From assembly GCF_003231275.1 (NCBI RefSeq), contig NZ_QKVL01000009.1, positions 112,492 to 176,491 on the forward strand: DNA of 64,000 nucleotides. Reading direction: 5' to 3'. This stretch comes from Pseudomonas huaxiensis (lineage in GTDB: Bacteria > Pseudomonadota > Gammaproteobacteria > Pseudomonadales > Pseudomonadaceae). The notes under the pieces are model-generated. The model had not been told where the DNA came from and ran no database searches. It saw only the letters and a list, made by a program, of their open reading frames with translations. A program made the position numbers and the translations under genes. Shown piece after piece: positions 8,138-18,762 of the stretch (position 1 is its first letter; each line of letters begins with the position of its first letter).

Positions 8138-9994
8138 TCAACGCACGGTGACCGTGCTCAACTCGACGCCATCCTCGCTCATCACGTGGGTGGCGCAGGC
8201 CATGCAGGGGTCGAAGGAGTGCAGCGTGCGGAGGATTTCCACCGGCTGGTCGGCGACCGCGACCGGCGTGTTCATCAGCGCCGCTTCGAAGGCGCCGATC
8301 TGGCCCTTGCTGTCACGCGGGCTGCCGTTCCAGGTGCTCGGCACCACGCACTGATAGTTCTCGATGCGACCGTCCTTGATGCGGATCCAGTGCCCCAGCG
8401 CACCACGCGGGGCGGCGACGCTGCCGACGCCCTTGGCTTCGGCGGGCCAGGTTTTCGGGTCCCATTTTTCGACGTTGGCGGTGGCGCGGTCGCCGTTGCG
8501 GATGTTGAGCATCAGCTCGTTCCAGTCATCGACCATCATCTCCGCGCAGTATTCGGCTTCGAGGGCGCGGGTCAGGGTGCGGCCGATGGTGCTCGGCAGC
8601 AGTTGCTTGGCGCTGTAGTCGGTGCTCGCAAGGCCCAGGGCCTTGGGCAGGTCGTGGTTGACCGCACGCAGTGAACTTTCCAGTTGCTCTTTGACCCGCT
8701 GGCAATGCGGGTTGCCTTGCTGCGCATGGGCGTAGCCGAGGATGTAGCGGGCCAGCGGCCCGACTTCCATGGCGTGACCACGCCAGCGCGGCGATTTGAC
8801 CCACGAATATTTGGCACTTTCATCGACTTCCTCGATGGCGGTGCGGGTGCCCTTGGTTTTCGCGCCCAGCTCGTAGTGGGGATCGGTGATGCCGTCCCAG
8901 GGGTGCAGGCCCTTGTCGTTGTCCGGGTACTGGTACCAGGAGTGGGTGACGAATTCCTGCACCTGTTCCGGGTCGCGCACATCCACCGGCAGGATCTCGT
9001 CCCAGTTGCCATTGAGGATGGCGCCGCCGGGCAACTGGTTGGTGCTGTCGTCGTAATTGACCTTGGCGTAGGTGCCGTAGTCCATGACGTTGGTCGCCGC
9101 CAGGCCGCCACCGTGCAGCCAGCCTTTCTGCTTGTACAGGGTGCCGATGGCCAGCACGTCGGGCACGTAGACGTTGCGGCAGAACTCCAGCGCCTCGTCG
9201 ATCCGCGCCCGCACGAAGTTCAGTCGCTCCATGTTCAGTGGTGCGCCGGCGGCGAGGTCGCCGTCGATGTTGATCGCGCAGGGCACGCCGCCGACCAGGT
9301 AGTTGGGGTGCGGGTTCTTGCCGCCGAAGATGGTGTGGATCTTCACCCACTCTTTTTGCAGGTCGAGGGCTTCAAGGTAATGGGTGACCGCCATCAGGTT
9401 GGCTTCAGGCGGCAACTGGTAGGCCGGGTTGCCCCAGTAGCCGTTCATGAACGGGCCGAGCTGACCGCTTTCGACAAACTTCTTCAGGCGGTTCTGCACA
9501 TCGCGGAAGTAGCCCGGCGAGGATTTCGGGTGCGCTGGCGAGACCATCTGTTGCAGTGCCGAGGTGGCCTTGGGGTCGGCTTTCAGCGCCGAGATCACAT
9601 CGACCCAGTCCAGCGCGTGCAGGTGGTAGAAGTGCACTGCGTGGTCGTGGACCTGCAGGGTCTTGGCCATCATTTCGCGGATCAGGTGGGCGTTGGGCGG
9701 GATGCGGATATCCAGCGCGTCTTCGACCGCGCGCACCGAGGCCAGGGCGTGACAGCCGGTGCAGACGCCGCAGATACGCTCGACAAAGGCCCACGCATCA
9801 CGTGGGTCGCGGCCCTTGAGGATGACTTCCAGGCCGCGCCACATGGTGCCGGTGGACACGGCGTTGCGGATCACGTTGTTGGCGTCGAGGTTGACCTCGA
9901 CGCGCATGTGGCCCTCGATGCGGGTCACCGGGTCGACAACGATGCGCCGGCCGGTGTTGTCCAGGTCGAAGCCCTGGGTGGAGTAATTGCTCAT
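8138..9994 (-). CDS. hupL: HupL/HoxG, uptake [NiFe] hydrogenase large subunit
   Basis: A 618-residue catalytic subunit that oxidises H2 on the periplasmic side. N-terminal nickel ligands are RICGVCTGC (Cys75, Cys78). C-terminal ligands are DPCMACATH (Cys597, Cys600). His603 is followed by a 15-residue tail, [15 protein letters not shown], which is the substrate of Hup[11 protein letters not shown] near the N-terminus is the other family signature. It lies 24 bp after hupS. Confidence 0.98.
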   Translation of the reverse strand: MSNYSTQGFDLDNTGRRIVVDPVTRIEGHMRVEVNLDANNVIRNAVSTGTMWRGLEVILKGRDPRDAWAFVERICGVCTGCHALASVRAVEDALDIRIPPNAHLIREMMAKTLQVHDHAVHFYHLHALDWVDVISALKADPKATSALQQMVSPAHPKSSPGYFRDVQNRLKKFVESGQLGPFMNGYWGNPAYQLPPEANLMAVTHYLEALDLQKEWVKIHTIFGGKNPHPNYLVGGVPCAINIDGDLAAGAPLNMERLNFVRARIDEALEFCRNVYVPDVLAIGTLYKQKGWLHGGGLAATNVMDYGTYAKVNYDDSTNQLPGGAILNGNWDEILPVDVRDPEQVQEFVTHSWYQYPDNDKGLHPWDGITDPHYELGAKTKGTRTAIEEVDESAKYSWVKSPRWRGHAMEVGPLARYILGYAHAQQGNPHCQRVKEQLESSLRAVNHDLPKALGLASTDYSAKQLLPSTIGRTLTRALEAEYCAEMMVDDWNELMLNIRNGDRATANVEKWDPKTWPAEAKGVGSVAAPRGALGHWIRIKDGRIENYQCVVPSTWNGSPRDSKGQIGAFEAALMNTPVAVADQPVEILRTLHSFDPCMACATHVMSEDGVELSTVTVR

Positions 9995-10018
9995 GGATCA
10001 GGTTTTCCCGTACGTCAT

Positions 10019-11101
10019 TCAGGCTTCGTGGTTGGCGTGCGCCTTGCCATTGCTGGCGCGCTTGATGGCGGTGACCGCAGCGTGGGCGGTGATGGCCGCA
10101 CCGACGGTGCCGGCGGCGGCCAGGCCGATCTGGTCGGCGTTGGCTTCGACGCCGAAGGCGTTGACGTCGCTCAGGTGCTGGTAGAACGAGCCCTTGTCCC
10201 AGAAGCCTTCCTCGGAACAGCCGATGCAGCCGTGGCCGGACTGGATCGGGAAACTCGTGCCGCCGTTCCAGCGCACGGTGGAACAGGCGTTGTAGGTGGT
10301 CGGGCCTTTGCAGCCGACCTTGTACAGGCAGTAACCCTTGCGCGCCGAGTCGTCGTCCCAGGCCTCGACAAACTGGCCGGCGTCGAAGTGCGGCCGGCGG
10401 TAGCACTTGTCGTGGATGCGCTGGCTGTAGAACATTTTCGGCCGGCCCTGGCGGTCCAGCTCGGGGATGCGGTCGAAGGTCAGCATGTAGGTGATGACCC
10501 CCGTCATTACCTCGGCGATCGGCGGGCAGCCGGGCACCTTGATGATCGGCTTGTCGGTGATCACCTTGTGGATCGGCACCGCCTGGGTCGGGTTCGGCTT
10601 GGCCGCCTGAACGCAACCCCAACTGGCGCAGGAGCCCCAGGAGATGATCGCCTTGGCATCGCGGGACACGCGCTTGAGCTGCTCGATGAACGGCTTGCCA
10701 CCGATGATGCAGCTCATGCCGTCCTGGTTCAGCGGCGGGTTGCCTTCCACGGCGAGGATGTAGTTGCCCTTGTACTTGGCCATCACCTCTTCGAGGATCG
10801 CTTCGGCCTGGTGCCCGGCCGCGGCCATCAGGGTGTCGTCGTAGTCCAGCGAGATCATCGACAGCACCACATCCTTGGCCAGCGGGTGCGCGGAGCGGAT
10901 GAAGGACTCGGAGCAACAGGTGCATTCCAGGCCATGCAGCCACAGCACCGGGGTGCGCGGCTTGTTTTCCATGGCCCAGGCGATCTGCGGCATGAAGGCC
11001 GGGCCCAGGCCCAGCGAGGTGGCGGTCAGCGAGCAGAACTTGACGAAGCTGCGCCGCGAGATGCCCTGCCGGCGCATCACTTCATAAAAGGTTTCGGTCA
11101 A
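10019..11101 (-). CDS. hupS: HupS/HoxK, uptake [NiFe] hydrogenase small subunit, oxygen-tolerant type
   Basis: A 360-residue FeS subunit with a Tat signal (RRSFVKF, residues 16-22, then a hydrophobic stretch). If cleavage follows AWA at residue 43, the cysteines fall at mature positions 17, 19, 20, 115, 120 and 149. The residues are CTCC (60-63), SCASWGC (158 and 163) and PGCPP (192). These are the six ligands of the 4Fe-3S proximal cluster of oxygen-tolerant (group 1d type) membrane hydrogenases. The C-terminal membrane anchor is short and alanine-rich (residues ~325-350). Confidence 0.97.
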   Translation of the reverse strand: MTETFYEVMRRQGISRRSFVKFCSLTATSLGLGPAFMPQIAWAMENKPRTPVLWLHGLECTCCSESFIRSAHPLAKDVVLSMISLDYDDTLMAAAGHQAEAILEEVMAKYKGNYILAVEGNPPLNQDGMSCIIGGKPFIEQLKRVSRDAKAIISWGSCASWGCVQAAKPNPTQAVPIHKVITDKPIIKVPGCPPIAEVMTGVITYMLTFDRIPELDRQGRPKMFYSQRIHDKCYRRPHFDAGQFVEAWDDDSARKGYCLYKVGCKGPTTYNACSTVRWNGGTSFPIQSGHGCIGCSEEGFWDKGSFYQHLSDVNAFGVEANADQIGLAAAGTVGAAITAHAAVTAIKRASNGKAHANHEA

Positions 11102-11153
11102 TTGGTTTTCCTCGGCCAGGCTGTCTTTTTCTTTCGAGTGGCCAAGGGCTTAT

Positions 11154-11169
11154 TTCAAGAGCTGTGCCA
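11154..11169 (-). promoter_or_regulatory. Sigma-54 (-24/-12) promoter of hupS
   Basis: On the minus strand TGGCAC-N5-TTGAA lies about 53 bp before the hupS start codon. It matches the RpoN consensus TGGCAC-N5-TTGC in all but the last base. The locus encodes HoxA, an NtrC-type activator with GAFTGA, so sigma-54 control is expected. Confidence 0.75.
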
Positions 11170-11231
11170 TTACGTCGCAGGCGGCTTTTCGACCTTGGTC
11201 TAGACTGGCTGACCCCTGAATTGCGGGGTTT

Positions 11232-11267
11232 CGCCCCGATCCGCTGCAAGGGCGGACGGTCGGGGCG
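11232..11267. terminator. GC-rich hairpin between nickel permease and hupS
   Basis: CGCCCCGA and TCGGGGCG form a stem around an inner TCCG...CGGA stem in the 221-bp gap between the permease gene and hupS. It could end permease transcription. There is no clear U-run on either strand, so the call is tentative. Confidence 0.35.
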
Positions 11268-11322
11268 CAGGCGAAGTGGAAAGGCAGTGATCAGTTTGTT
11301 GGCGACAGTGGAAGGTTCGTGA

Positions 11323-12351
11323 TCAGGCCGGATTCAGGTCCAGGCGGTCATAACCCTTGTAGCGATAGAACGCCCAGGACAGCGCCCAGGTGGCGATGAA
11401 CAGGCCGACGATCAGGTAGCCGAGCAGGCCGAAGTTTTCGTTCACCTGGGCGATGAAGTCCCATGCCGCGCCTTGCAGTTCGAATTGTTCGGCGATCAGG
11501 TGGAGGGCTTCCATGCTGCCGATCAGCAGCGCCACCAGCACCGATGCCGAGGTGATGGTCAGGTTGTAATAGAGCTTGCGCGCCGGGCGCACTTCGGCCC
11601 AGCGATAGGCGCCGGTCATCAGCACGCTGTCGGCGCTGTCGACCAGCGCCATGCCGGCGGTGAACAGTGCCGGGAACACCATGATCGACAGCACCGGCAG
11701 GTTCTGCACCGCCTGGCTGGCGGCGATGCCGAGCAGGCCGATTTCGGTGGCGGTGTCGAAGCCCAGGCCAAACAGGAAGCCCAGCGGGTAGAGGTGCCAA
11801 CTGCGACGTACCAGGCGGAACAGTGGCCGTGCCAGCCGCGCGATCAGCCCACCGCCGGCCAGCATCCTGTGCAGTTCGGCCTCACCGATGCGTTCGCCCT
11901 GACGGACGCGGCGGAAGGCGCCGTATACCGAGCGCAGGATCACCAGGTTGATCAACGCCACCAGCAACAGGAACCCGGCCGAAACCGAGGTACCTATCAC
12001 CGCGCCGACGCCGTGGAAGGCTTCCAGTTCGTCCTGCAGGCTGGCGGCGCTGAAGGCGATCAGTGCCGAGGCGATGATCACCACGCTGCTGTGGCCGAGG
12101 GAGAAAAACAGACCGACGCTGGCGGTGGGCTGGCCTTCCTGGATCAGCTTGCGGGTGGCGTTGTCGATGGCCGCGATATGGTCGGCGTCCACCGCGTGGC
12201 GCAGGCCGAAGCTGTAGGCCAGCACCGCAGTGCCGAGCAGCAGCGGGTAATCGTGGAAGGCAACCAGGGCCCAGAACCAGGCCAGCAGATTGACCGTGAT
12301 CAGGCCGGCGAAGAGGGTGGTGACGGGGGACAGGAAGGCACGGTTGGGCAT
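11323..12351 (-). CDS. hoxN: NixA/HoxN-type high-affinity nickel permease
   Basis: A 342-residue NiCoT family membrane transporter that brings in Ni2+ for hydrogenase assembly. The signature RHAVDADHI (HX4DH, residues ~52-58) sits in helix II. The other family motifs are LGHSSVV, GFDTATEI and AGMALVDSADS. About eight membrane spans are visible. ATG 12351 is preferred over a TTG 54 bp upstream because a NikR-like operator lies between the two. The gene is separate from, and upstream of, the structural operon. Confidence 0.93.
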   Translation of the reverse strand: MPNRAFLSPVTTLFAGLITVNLLAWFWALVAFHDYPLLLGTAVLAYSFGLRHAVDADHIAAIDNATRKLIQEGQPTASVGLFFSLGHSSVVIIASALIAFSAASLQDELEAFHGVGAVIGTSVSAGFLLLVALINLVILRSVYGAFRRVRQGERIGEAELHRMLAGGGLIARLARPLFRLVRRSWHLYPLGFLFGLGFDTATEIGLLGIAASQAVQNLPVLSIMVFPALFTAGMALVDSADSVLMTGAYRWAEVRPARKLYYNLTITSASVLVALLIGSMEALHLIAEQFELQGAAWDFIAQVNENFGLLGYLIVGLFIATWALSWAFYRYKGYDRLDLNPA

Positions 12352-12362
12352 TTTAGGTCCGG

Positions 12363-12393
12363 TTGTATGAAGAATTTCAAAGTCTTCATACAA
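12363..12393. promoter_or_regulatory. NikR-like operator upstream of the nickel permease
   Basis: A perfect 11-bp inverted repeat, TTGTATGAAGA-N9-TCTTCATACAA, ends 11 bp upstream of the permease ATG. It contains GTATGA and TCATAC half-sites as in the E. coli NikR operator, but with a 15-nt rather than 16-nt spacer. A nikR gene lies 1.7 kb away. Confidence 0.75.
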
Positions 12394-12472
12394 GGGGTGT
12401 GCCAATGTTGGGTCGGGCAGGGGATGCGGTCATGGCCACCGAGGGCATGGCGGGGGATTTTAAGTGTCCTTT

Positions 12473-12717
12473 AGATCGAGCGCCGCCCGCGCGGCGCATC
12501 GCGAGCAAGCTCGCTCATTGGTTGCAACGCGCCATGGCCTGTGAGAGTTGGGTTGCCAGCCCTCGGCGTTCGGCGATAAATCGCGGGGAGGCTATTGAGA
12601 TCGACTCGATACCGCGTCGTGTAAACAAGGCGGTCAACCATGGCCTGACAGACTTAGGCACGTTGCAACCAAGGAGCGAGCTTGCTCGCGATGCGCCGCG
12701 CGGGCGGCGCTCGATCT
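12473..12717. repeat. 245-bp inverted-repeat element with REP cores (REPIN/MITE-like)
   Basis: Two 57-bp arms (12473-12529 and 12661-12717) are inverted copies with one mismatch, separated by 131 bp. Each contains the Pseudomonas REP core GCGAGCAAGCTCGCTC. Each also has a GC-rich inner palindrome, CGCCGCCCGCGCGGCG. The whole 426-bp gap between the permease and hoxJ holds this element plus the NikR-like site. No gene was seen there. Confidence 0.8.
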
Positions 12718-12777
12718 TGAGAACGCTGGAAAAATCCCGACATGCGCCTGGTGGTAACCCCATTTGCACCCACCCCC

Positions 12778-14112
12778 TCAAACCGGAAACCCCGCAACCA
12801 CCGCCGGCAACCGCAACCGGAACACCGCGCCCCCCTGCGGATGATTCCCCGCCTCCAGCGTCCCGCCCGCGCGCTCGATGATGCCGTAGCTGATCGACAA
12901 CCCCAGCCCCGTGCCCTGGCCCACCGGTTTGGTGGTGAAGAAGGGCTCGAACACCTGGCTCAAATGCTCGGGCGCAATGCCGGCGCCGTTGTCGCGCAAG
13001 GTCAGGTTGGCCCAGCCGGGTTCGTGGCTGAGTTCGATCCACAGTTGCGGCGGTGCGCTGGCGGCGCTGCGGGCGGCGTCGTAGGCGTTTTGCATCAGGT
13101 TCATCAGCACTTGCAGTAGTTGTCCGCTGTTGCCATGAACCGTGATGTCGTCGCCCGGCTGCCAGTGCATGAGCAGGTCCGGCGCGGTGCCGCGGGTGAT
13201 CCAGTGGATGGCTCGTTCGATAACGTCGTTCAGCGACATCTCGCCGGACTGTCCGCGATCCATCGCGGAAAACCGCTTCAGCGCGCTGACGATATCGGCG
13301 GTGCGCTGGGCACCCTCCAGGGTGCCGTCGATCAGCGAGGGCAGGTCGGCCAGCAGCGGGTCGATGCGCAGTTGCCGGCGCAGGGCCTCGCGTTCATCAC
13401 CTATCACGCCGTCGTGCACGGCACCGAGGTAGTCCTGCAGGCGTTTGCCGTAACCACCGAGCACATGGGCGTTGGCCAGGACGAAGCTGATCGGGTTGTT
13501 CAGTTCGTGGGCGACCCCCGCCACCAGACGACCGAGGGCGGCCATTTTCTCGGCGTGCAGCAGTTGCTGTTGGGTGCGCTTGAGTGCTTCGTGGGCTTCG
13601 TGCAATTGCCGGTAGGCGTGCTTCAGTTCGCCCAGCGGCCGGCCCACCAACACATGCCCGAGGCAGCGCCCGTGAGGCCCGCTGCGCACGGTGCAACTGA
13701 GCTCCACTGGCAACAGCGCGCCTTGCGCGTCGCGAAAATTCACTTCGAGGTTGGCGCAGGCGTTGGCCTGGCGCAGGCCGCCGAGCACCTTGCGCAGGTG
13801 CTCGCTGCTGTCGTCGTCGCCGAGCAGCGCATAGACCGGGCTGCCCAGCAGTTGCTGTTCATCGCCGCCGACCAGTTCGCGCAGCGAGGTGTTGGACTGC
13901 TCGATCAGACCCTGGGTATCGCAGGCCAGGAGAATGTCGGACATGGCCCCGAGCAGGCCGGTAATGAACTGCTGCGACTGTTCCAGCTCGGCGTTTTTCT
14001 GCTCCAGGGCGATCTCGTCCTGGACCAGTTGCGAGTACACCTCGTCCATTTTGCCGATGACTTCGAGCCAGGCGTCTTCGTCGATGGGCGGCGGTGGTGG
14101 TTTGCGGGCCAT
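12778..14112 (-). CDS. hoxJ: HoxJ/HupT, H2-responsive sensor histidine kinase
   Basis: A 444-residue soluble kinase. A coiled coil (residues ~30-50) leads into a PAS domain (~50-160), then a HisKA domain with phospho-acceptor His202 in GVAHELNNP. The ATPase domain follows, with DNGAGIAPEHL and GTGLGLSISYGIIE. No membrane span is seen. In the HoxBC/HoxJ/HoxA system the kinase keeps HoxA phosphorylated and inactive until H2 is sensed through HoxBC. It starts 5 bp after nikR. Confidence 0.92.
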   Translation of the reverse strand: MARKPPPPPIDEDAWLEVIGKMDEVYSQLVQDEIALEQKNAELEQSQQFITGLLGAMSDILLACDTQGLIEQSNTSLRELVGGDEQQLLGSPVYALLGDDDSSEHLRKVLGGLRQANACANLEVNFRDAQGALLPVELSCTVRSGPHGRCLGHVLVGRPLGELKHAYRQLHEAHEALKRTQQQLLHAEKMAALGRLVAGVAHELNNPISFVLANAHVLGGYGKRLQDYLGAVHDGVIGDEREALRRQLRIDPLLADLPSLIDGTLEGAQRTADIVSALKRFSAMDRGQSGEMSLNDVIERAIHWITRGTAPDLLMHWQPGDDITVHGNSGQLLQVLMNLMQNAYDAARSAASAPPQLWIELSHEPGWANLTLRDNGAGIAPEHLSQVFEPFFTTKPVGQGTGLGLSISYGIIERAGGTLEAGNHPQGGAVFRLRLPAVVAGFPV

Positions 14113-14117
14113 GACCT

Positions 14118-14567
14118 TCAGCTCGTGGGGTGCAGGTGCGCGTGGGCGTGATCGCCAGCGCTCGCCGCCACGGGAATCAGGTTGAGCTGGCCATGGCGCA
14201 CGCCGCGCTCGGCATTCAGCCGTTCGGCGAAGGCCCGCACCCGTTGCACCGGGCCGCGAAGCATCAGGCTTTCCAGGCAGTGGTCGTGGTCCAGGTGGAC
14301 GTGCTGGCTGGCGATGGTCAGGTCATGGTGGTCGTGTTGCAGGGTCATCACCCGTTCGGCGAGGGTACGCGCGTGGTGGTCGTAGACGAAACTGAGGTTG
14401 GCCACGCACTGTAGCGACTCGGCTTCCTTGTGCAGGCGCTGTTCCTCGATATGCCGGCGCAGGATGTCGCGCAGGGCTTCGGAACGGTTGTCGTAGCCCT
14501 GGGCGCGGATCAGTTGGTCGAGCGCTTCGGCGAGGCCGTCGTCGAGGGAGATGGTCAGGCGTTGCAT
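14118..14567 (-). CDS. nikR: NikR, nickel-responsive ribbon-helix-helix repressor
   Basis: A 149-residue protein with an N-terminal RHH domain (MQRLTISLDDGLAEALD) and a C-terminal ACT-like nickel domain. His78, His89, His91 and Cys97 match E. coli NikR ligands His76, His87, His89 and Cys95 with a constant offset of two. ATG 14567 lies 13 bp after hoxC. Its likely target is the dyad before the nickel permease. Its place inside the H2-sensing operon is notable. Confidence 0.94.
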   Translation of the reverse strand: MQRLTISLDDGLAEALDQLIRAQGYDNRSEALRDILRRHIEEQRLHKEAESLQCVANLSFVYDHHARTLAERVMTLQHDHHDLTIASQHVHLDHDHCLESLMLRGPVQRVRAFAERLNAERGVRHGQLNLIPVAASAGDHAHAHLHPTS

Positions 14568-14580
14568 GGGGTTCTCCGGG

Positions 14581-16038
14581 TCAATGCACAGTACAGACCA
14601 TGCAGGGGTCGAACGAGCGCACGATGTGTTGCACCGCGACCGGGGTCTTTTCGCCGGGCCGTACCGGGGCACCTTCCAGCGCGCGCTCCAGGGCGCCGGG
14701 GCGACCTTCGGCATCGCGCGGGGAAAAGTTCCAGGTGGTCGGCGCGATGATCTGGTAACTGGCGATGCGACCCTGTTCGACCCGCAGCCAGTGGCCCAAC
14801 GCGCCGCGCGCGGCTTCGGTGAGGCCGACCGCGCTGCCGCTGTCGGGTAACTCGCAGGCCGTGTAATAGGGCTCGCCGGGGCGCAGCGCCAGCAACCAGC
14901 TTTCCATCATGGGCACGACCCGTGCCAGTTCCACCAGGCGCGCCAGCAGACGTGTGTAGACGCTGGCACCGCACCGCGAGGCGGCGTCGCGCAGCAAGGG
15001 CTGGCCGCTGATCAACTGGCGCGCCAGGGCACCGGTCTCCAGCACTTCGCCGGCCAGGCGCGGGGCCTTGTTCCAGGTGTAGGCGGCGGGCTTGTCCATG
15101 GTCGGTTCGGTCACGCCCTGGGCCGGGTGCAGCGGGCCACCGCGGTCGTCGAGCCAGGCGTGGCTGGCGTCCTCGCGGATGCCATCCAGGTGCAGCGGCC
15201 GCAATTGGCCGAGGCGGGCGTCCCACAGGCCGCGGTCGAAGGCGAACGAGCCGTTGGCCTGCGGATACGCGCCGTAAGACAGGTACAAGCCGGGGCCCTG
15301 GCCCAGGTGTTCCAGCCCGCTGTCGAGCACGATACGCAGGAAATGTCGCAGGTCGCCGCGCTCCGGCGCTTCGGCGTACCAAGCCCACAGTTGCGCTTCG
15401 CTGGTGAGTCCGGCGATGTGCTCCAGCGGTGCAGCAAACAGCTCGTTCTCGAGGAACTGACGAAACTCGCGGACCCGCGTCAGCAGGCGCAGGCGTTCGG
15501 CCGGGTCGATGGCGCGGGTCGAGCCGCCGGGGTGCACGGAGCCTGTGTGCGGCCACTTGCCGCCGAGGGTGCCGATCAGGTCCAGCCAGCGCTTGCGCGC
15601 CGCCAGTGCCAGGCGCTGCTGGCTACCGCTGTGCGGGGTGAAACGGGCGACGGCGTCGGTGTACCAGGGTCGCTCGGCGTACAGCGGGCGGACAAAGTCG
15701 GGCATGAAAAACAGGTAGAAGTGGCTGAGGTGGTCGGCGAGGTTTTCCGTTGCCGCCATCAGGTTGATCGCGATCAGGCCGTTGCCCGGCGGTTCGATCC
15801 CGGCCAGGCCGGCGAGGGCGCGGGCGGCGGCCACTGATTGCGACACCGAGCAGATGCCGCACACCCGGGGCGCGTAGACCAGCGCATCGAGGGGCGCGTG
15901 GTCGCGCAGGATCTGTTCGAAGCCACGGAACATGGTGGCGTTGACCTGCGCCGAGCGCACCTGGCCGTCCTCGATGTCCAACTGGACTTCGAGGTCGCCT
16001 TCGACACGGTTGAACGGGCCGACCAATAAGCGGGTCAT
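14581..16038 (-). CDS. hoxC: HoxC/HupV, regulatory (H2-sensing) hydrogenase large subunit
   Basis: A 485-residue [NiFe] large subunit with RVCGIC near the N-terminus and DPCMVCTVH at the extreme C-terminus. The protein ends at the active-site histidine, so there is no tail to cleave. That is the hallmark of H2-sensor hydrogenases. The second N-terminal pair CxxC is CGICS with SQS in place of the usual TGCH, typical of sensors. Together with HoxB it signals to HoxJ. Confidence 0.96.
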   Translation of the reverse strand: MTRLLVGPFNRVEGDLEVQLDIEDGQVRSAQVNATMFRGFEQILRDHAPLDALVYAPRVCGICSVSQSVAAARALAGLAGIEPPGNGLIAINLMAATENLADHLSHFYLFFMPDFVRPLYAERPWYTDAVARFTPHSGSQQRLALAARKRWLDLIGTLGGKWPHTGSVHPGGSTRAIDPAERLRLLTRVREFRQFLENELFAAPLEHIAGLTSEAQLWAWYAEAPERGDLRHFLRIVLDSGLEHLGQGPGLYLSYGAYPQANGSFAFDRGLWDARLGQLRPLHLDGIREDASHAWLDDRGGPLHPAQGVTEPTMDKPAAYTWNKAPRLAGEVLETGALARQLISGQPLLRDAASRCGASVYTRLLARLVELARVVPMMESWLLALRPGEPYYTACELPDSGSAVGLTEAARGALGHWLRVEQGRIASYQIIAPTTWNFSPRDAEGRPGALERALEGAPVRPGEKTPVAVQHIVRSFDPCMVCTVH

Positions 16039-16050
16039 TGTGCTAACTCC

Positions 16051-17051
16051 CTAGCGCCGGGTGGGGCGGATGGCCGGCGCGATCAGCGCATGGTCGGCGG
16101 TGGCGTTCTGCCGGACGCGGTCCGGGGTGGCCGACTTGGACAGTGCGGCGAGGGCGACGAACCAGGCCTTGGGCATGTCGGTGGGCAGGCCGATGGGAAT
16201 ACCGGCGCGCTTGGGCGTGAGGTGGAAGGCGTGGCCCGGCTCCTCGAAGCCTGGCGCCGTGCAGTTGATGCAGGCGTAGCCGCCGCGGGTGCACGAGCCT
16301 TCGCCGTTCCACAGGCGGTTGTTGCAGTCGCCGTGGGCCTGGGTGCCTTTGCAGCCGAGGTTTTCCATCATGCAGCCGAGGTCCGAGGGCTTCACCGCGC
16401 TGGCTTTGTATTCGTAGAACTCGTTGCGCGTGCAGCCGTGGTGGACCAGTTGGTCGGCGTAGAAGCGCGGGCGACCGAGGGCATCCAGGTCGCTGCCGGC
16501 GAACAATCCCGCGGCCAGCGCCATCAGTGTGTCGGTGACCCAGCCCGGGTGAGTCGGGCAGCCAGCGACGTTGATTACCGGCAGGCCTTTGCGTGAGCGG
16601 TAGTCGGCGCCCAGCAGGCCGCCGCAGCGTTCGCCGTCGTATTGCAGGCCGCAGGCGTCGGTGGGGTTGTGGCCGGCCGCGGTGATGCCGCCATAGGCGG
16701 CGCAGGTGCCGATGCCGAGGGTGTAGTCGGCGACTGCGGCGAGGCGGCTGACCCAGTCGATCATCGCCACCCCGGTGCCGGCCAGCAGGTGGAAACGCCC
16801 GGTACCGTTGGGGCCGCGCAGCAGCGAACCTTCGATGCACAGCGCGTCGAGGTGGGTGCGGCCGGCGAGGCAGTCATCAAGGATCGCCAGCACTTCGTCA
16901 CCGCTTTCCAGCGACAGCGACGGGTGCCACAGCAGTTCGATCCCGGCGCTGCGCCAGAGGCCGGCGAAGTCCTGGGTGTCGGCGCACAGCAGCGACATGT
17001 TGCAGCCGCCGCAGCCGCCGGATTGCAGCCAGAGCACGCGGAACGGGGCAC

Positions 17052-17055
<4 letters not shown>
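16051..17055 (-). CDS. hoxB: HoxB/HupU, regulatory hydrogenase small subunit
   Basis: A 334-residue FeS subunit that starts MSAPFRVLWLQSGGCGGCNM, with no Tat signal, so it stays in the cytoplasm. The proximal-cluster motif is CGGC rather than the CTCC of HupS. Further FeS ligands lie in GCPTHPGW, HGCTRNEFYEY and CINCTAPGF. ATG 17055 overlaps the hoxA stop. Confidence 0.96.
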
Positions 17056-18518
<1,463 letters not shown>

Positions 18519-18762
18519 GGAAGCCGTTTTCGAGAGTCACAAGGCCGGGGCGGGCTGAGGGCGAATGATGACATTCGCCGCGAGGTGTAGGAAGAGACCA
18601 CTACTAACTGACGAATCTTGCAGTGCTTGAGGGGCGTCACGCTGCCGAGCTTTTTCATTGCGCCCGAGCATATTTTTACTATTTTTCCTCGCCCCGAGAC
18701 TGGCGCACCATCCGCCGAAACCATAACAGCCGGCCGTTGCACGGTCGGCCAGGGAGTAGCGT

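Noticed and set aside
8684..11203. An 839-codon open frame on the plus strand opposite hupL and hupS
   Set aside because: It is a shadow of high-GC coding on the other strand. The hydrogenase subunits have clear catalytic motifs, and the plus-frame protein is low-complexity and unlike any family.
12352..12405. An 18-residue N-terminal extension of the nickel permease from a TTG codon
   Set aside because: It would place the NikR-like operator inside the coding sequence. The ATG at 12351 matches the usual family start.
12515..13042. A minus-strand frame spanning the inverted repeat and the end of hoxJ
   Set aside because: It overlaps the conserved kinase ATPase domain in another frame and includes the REP element.
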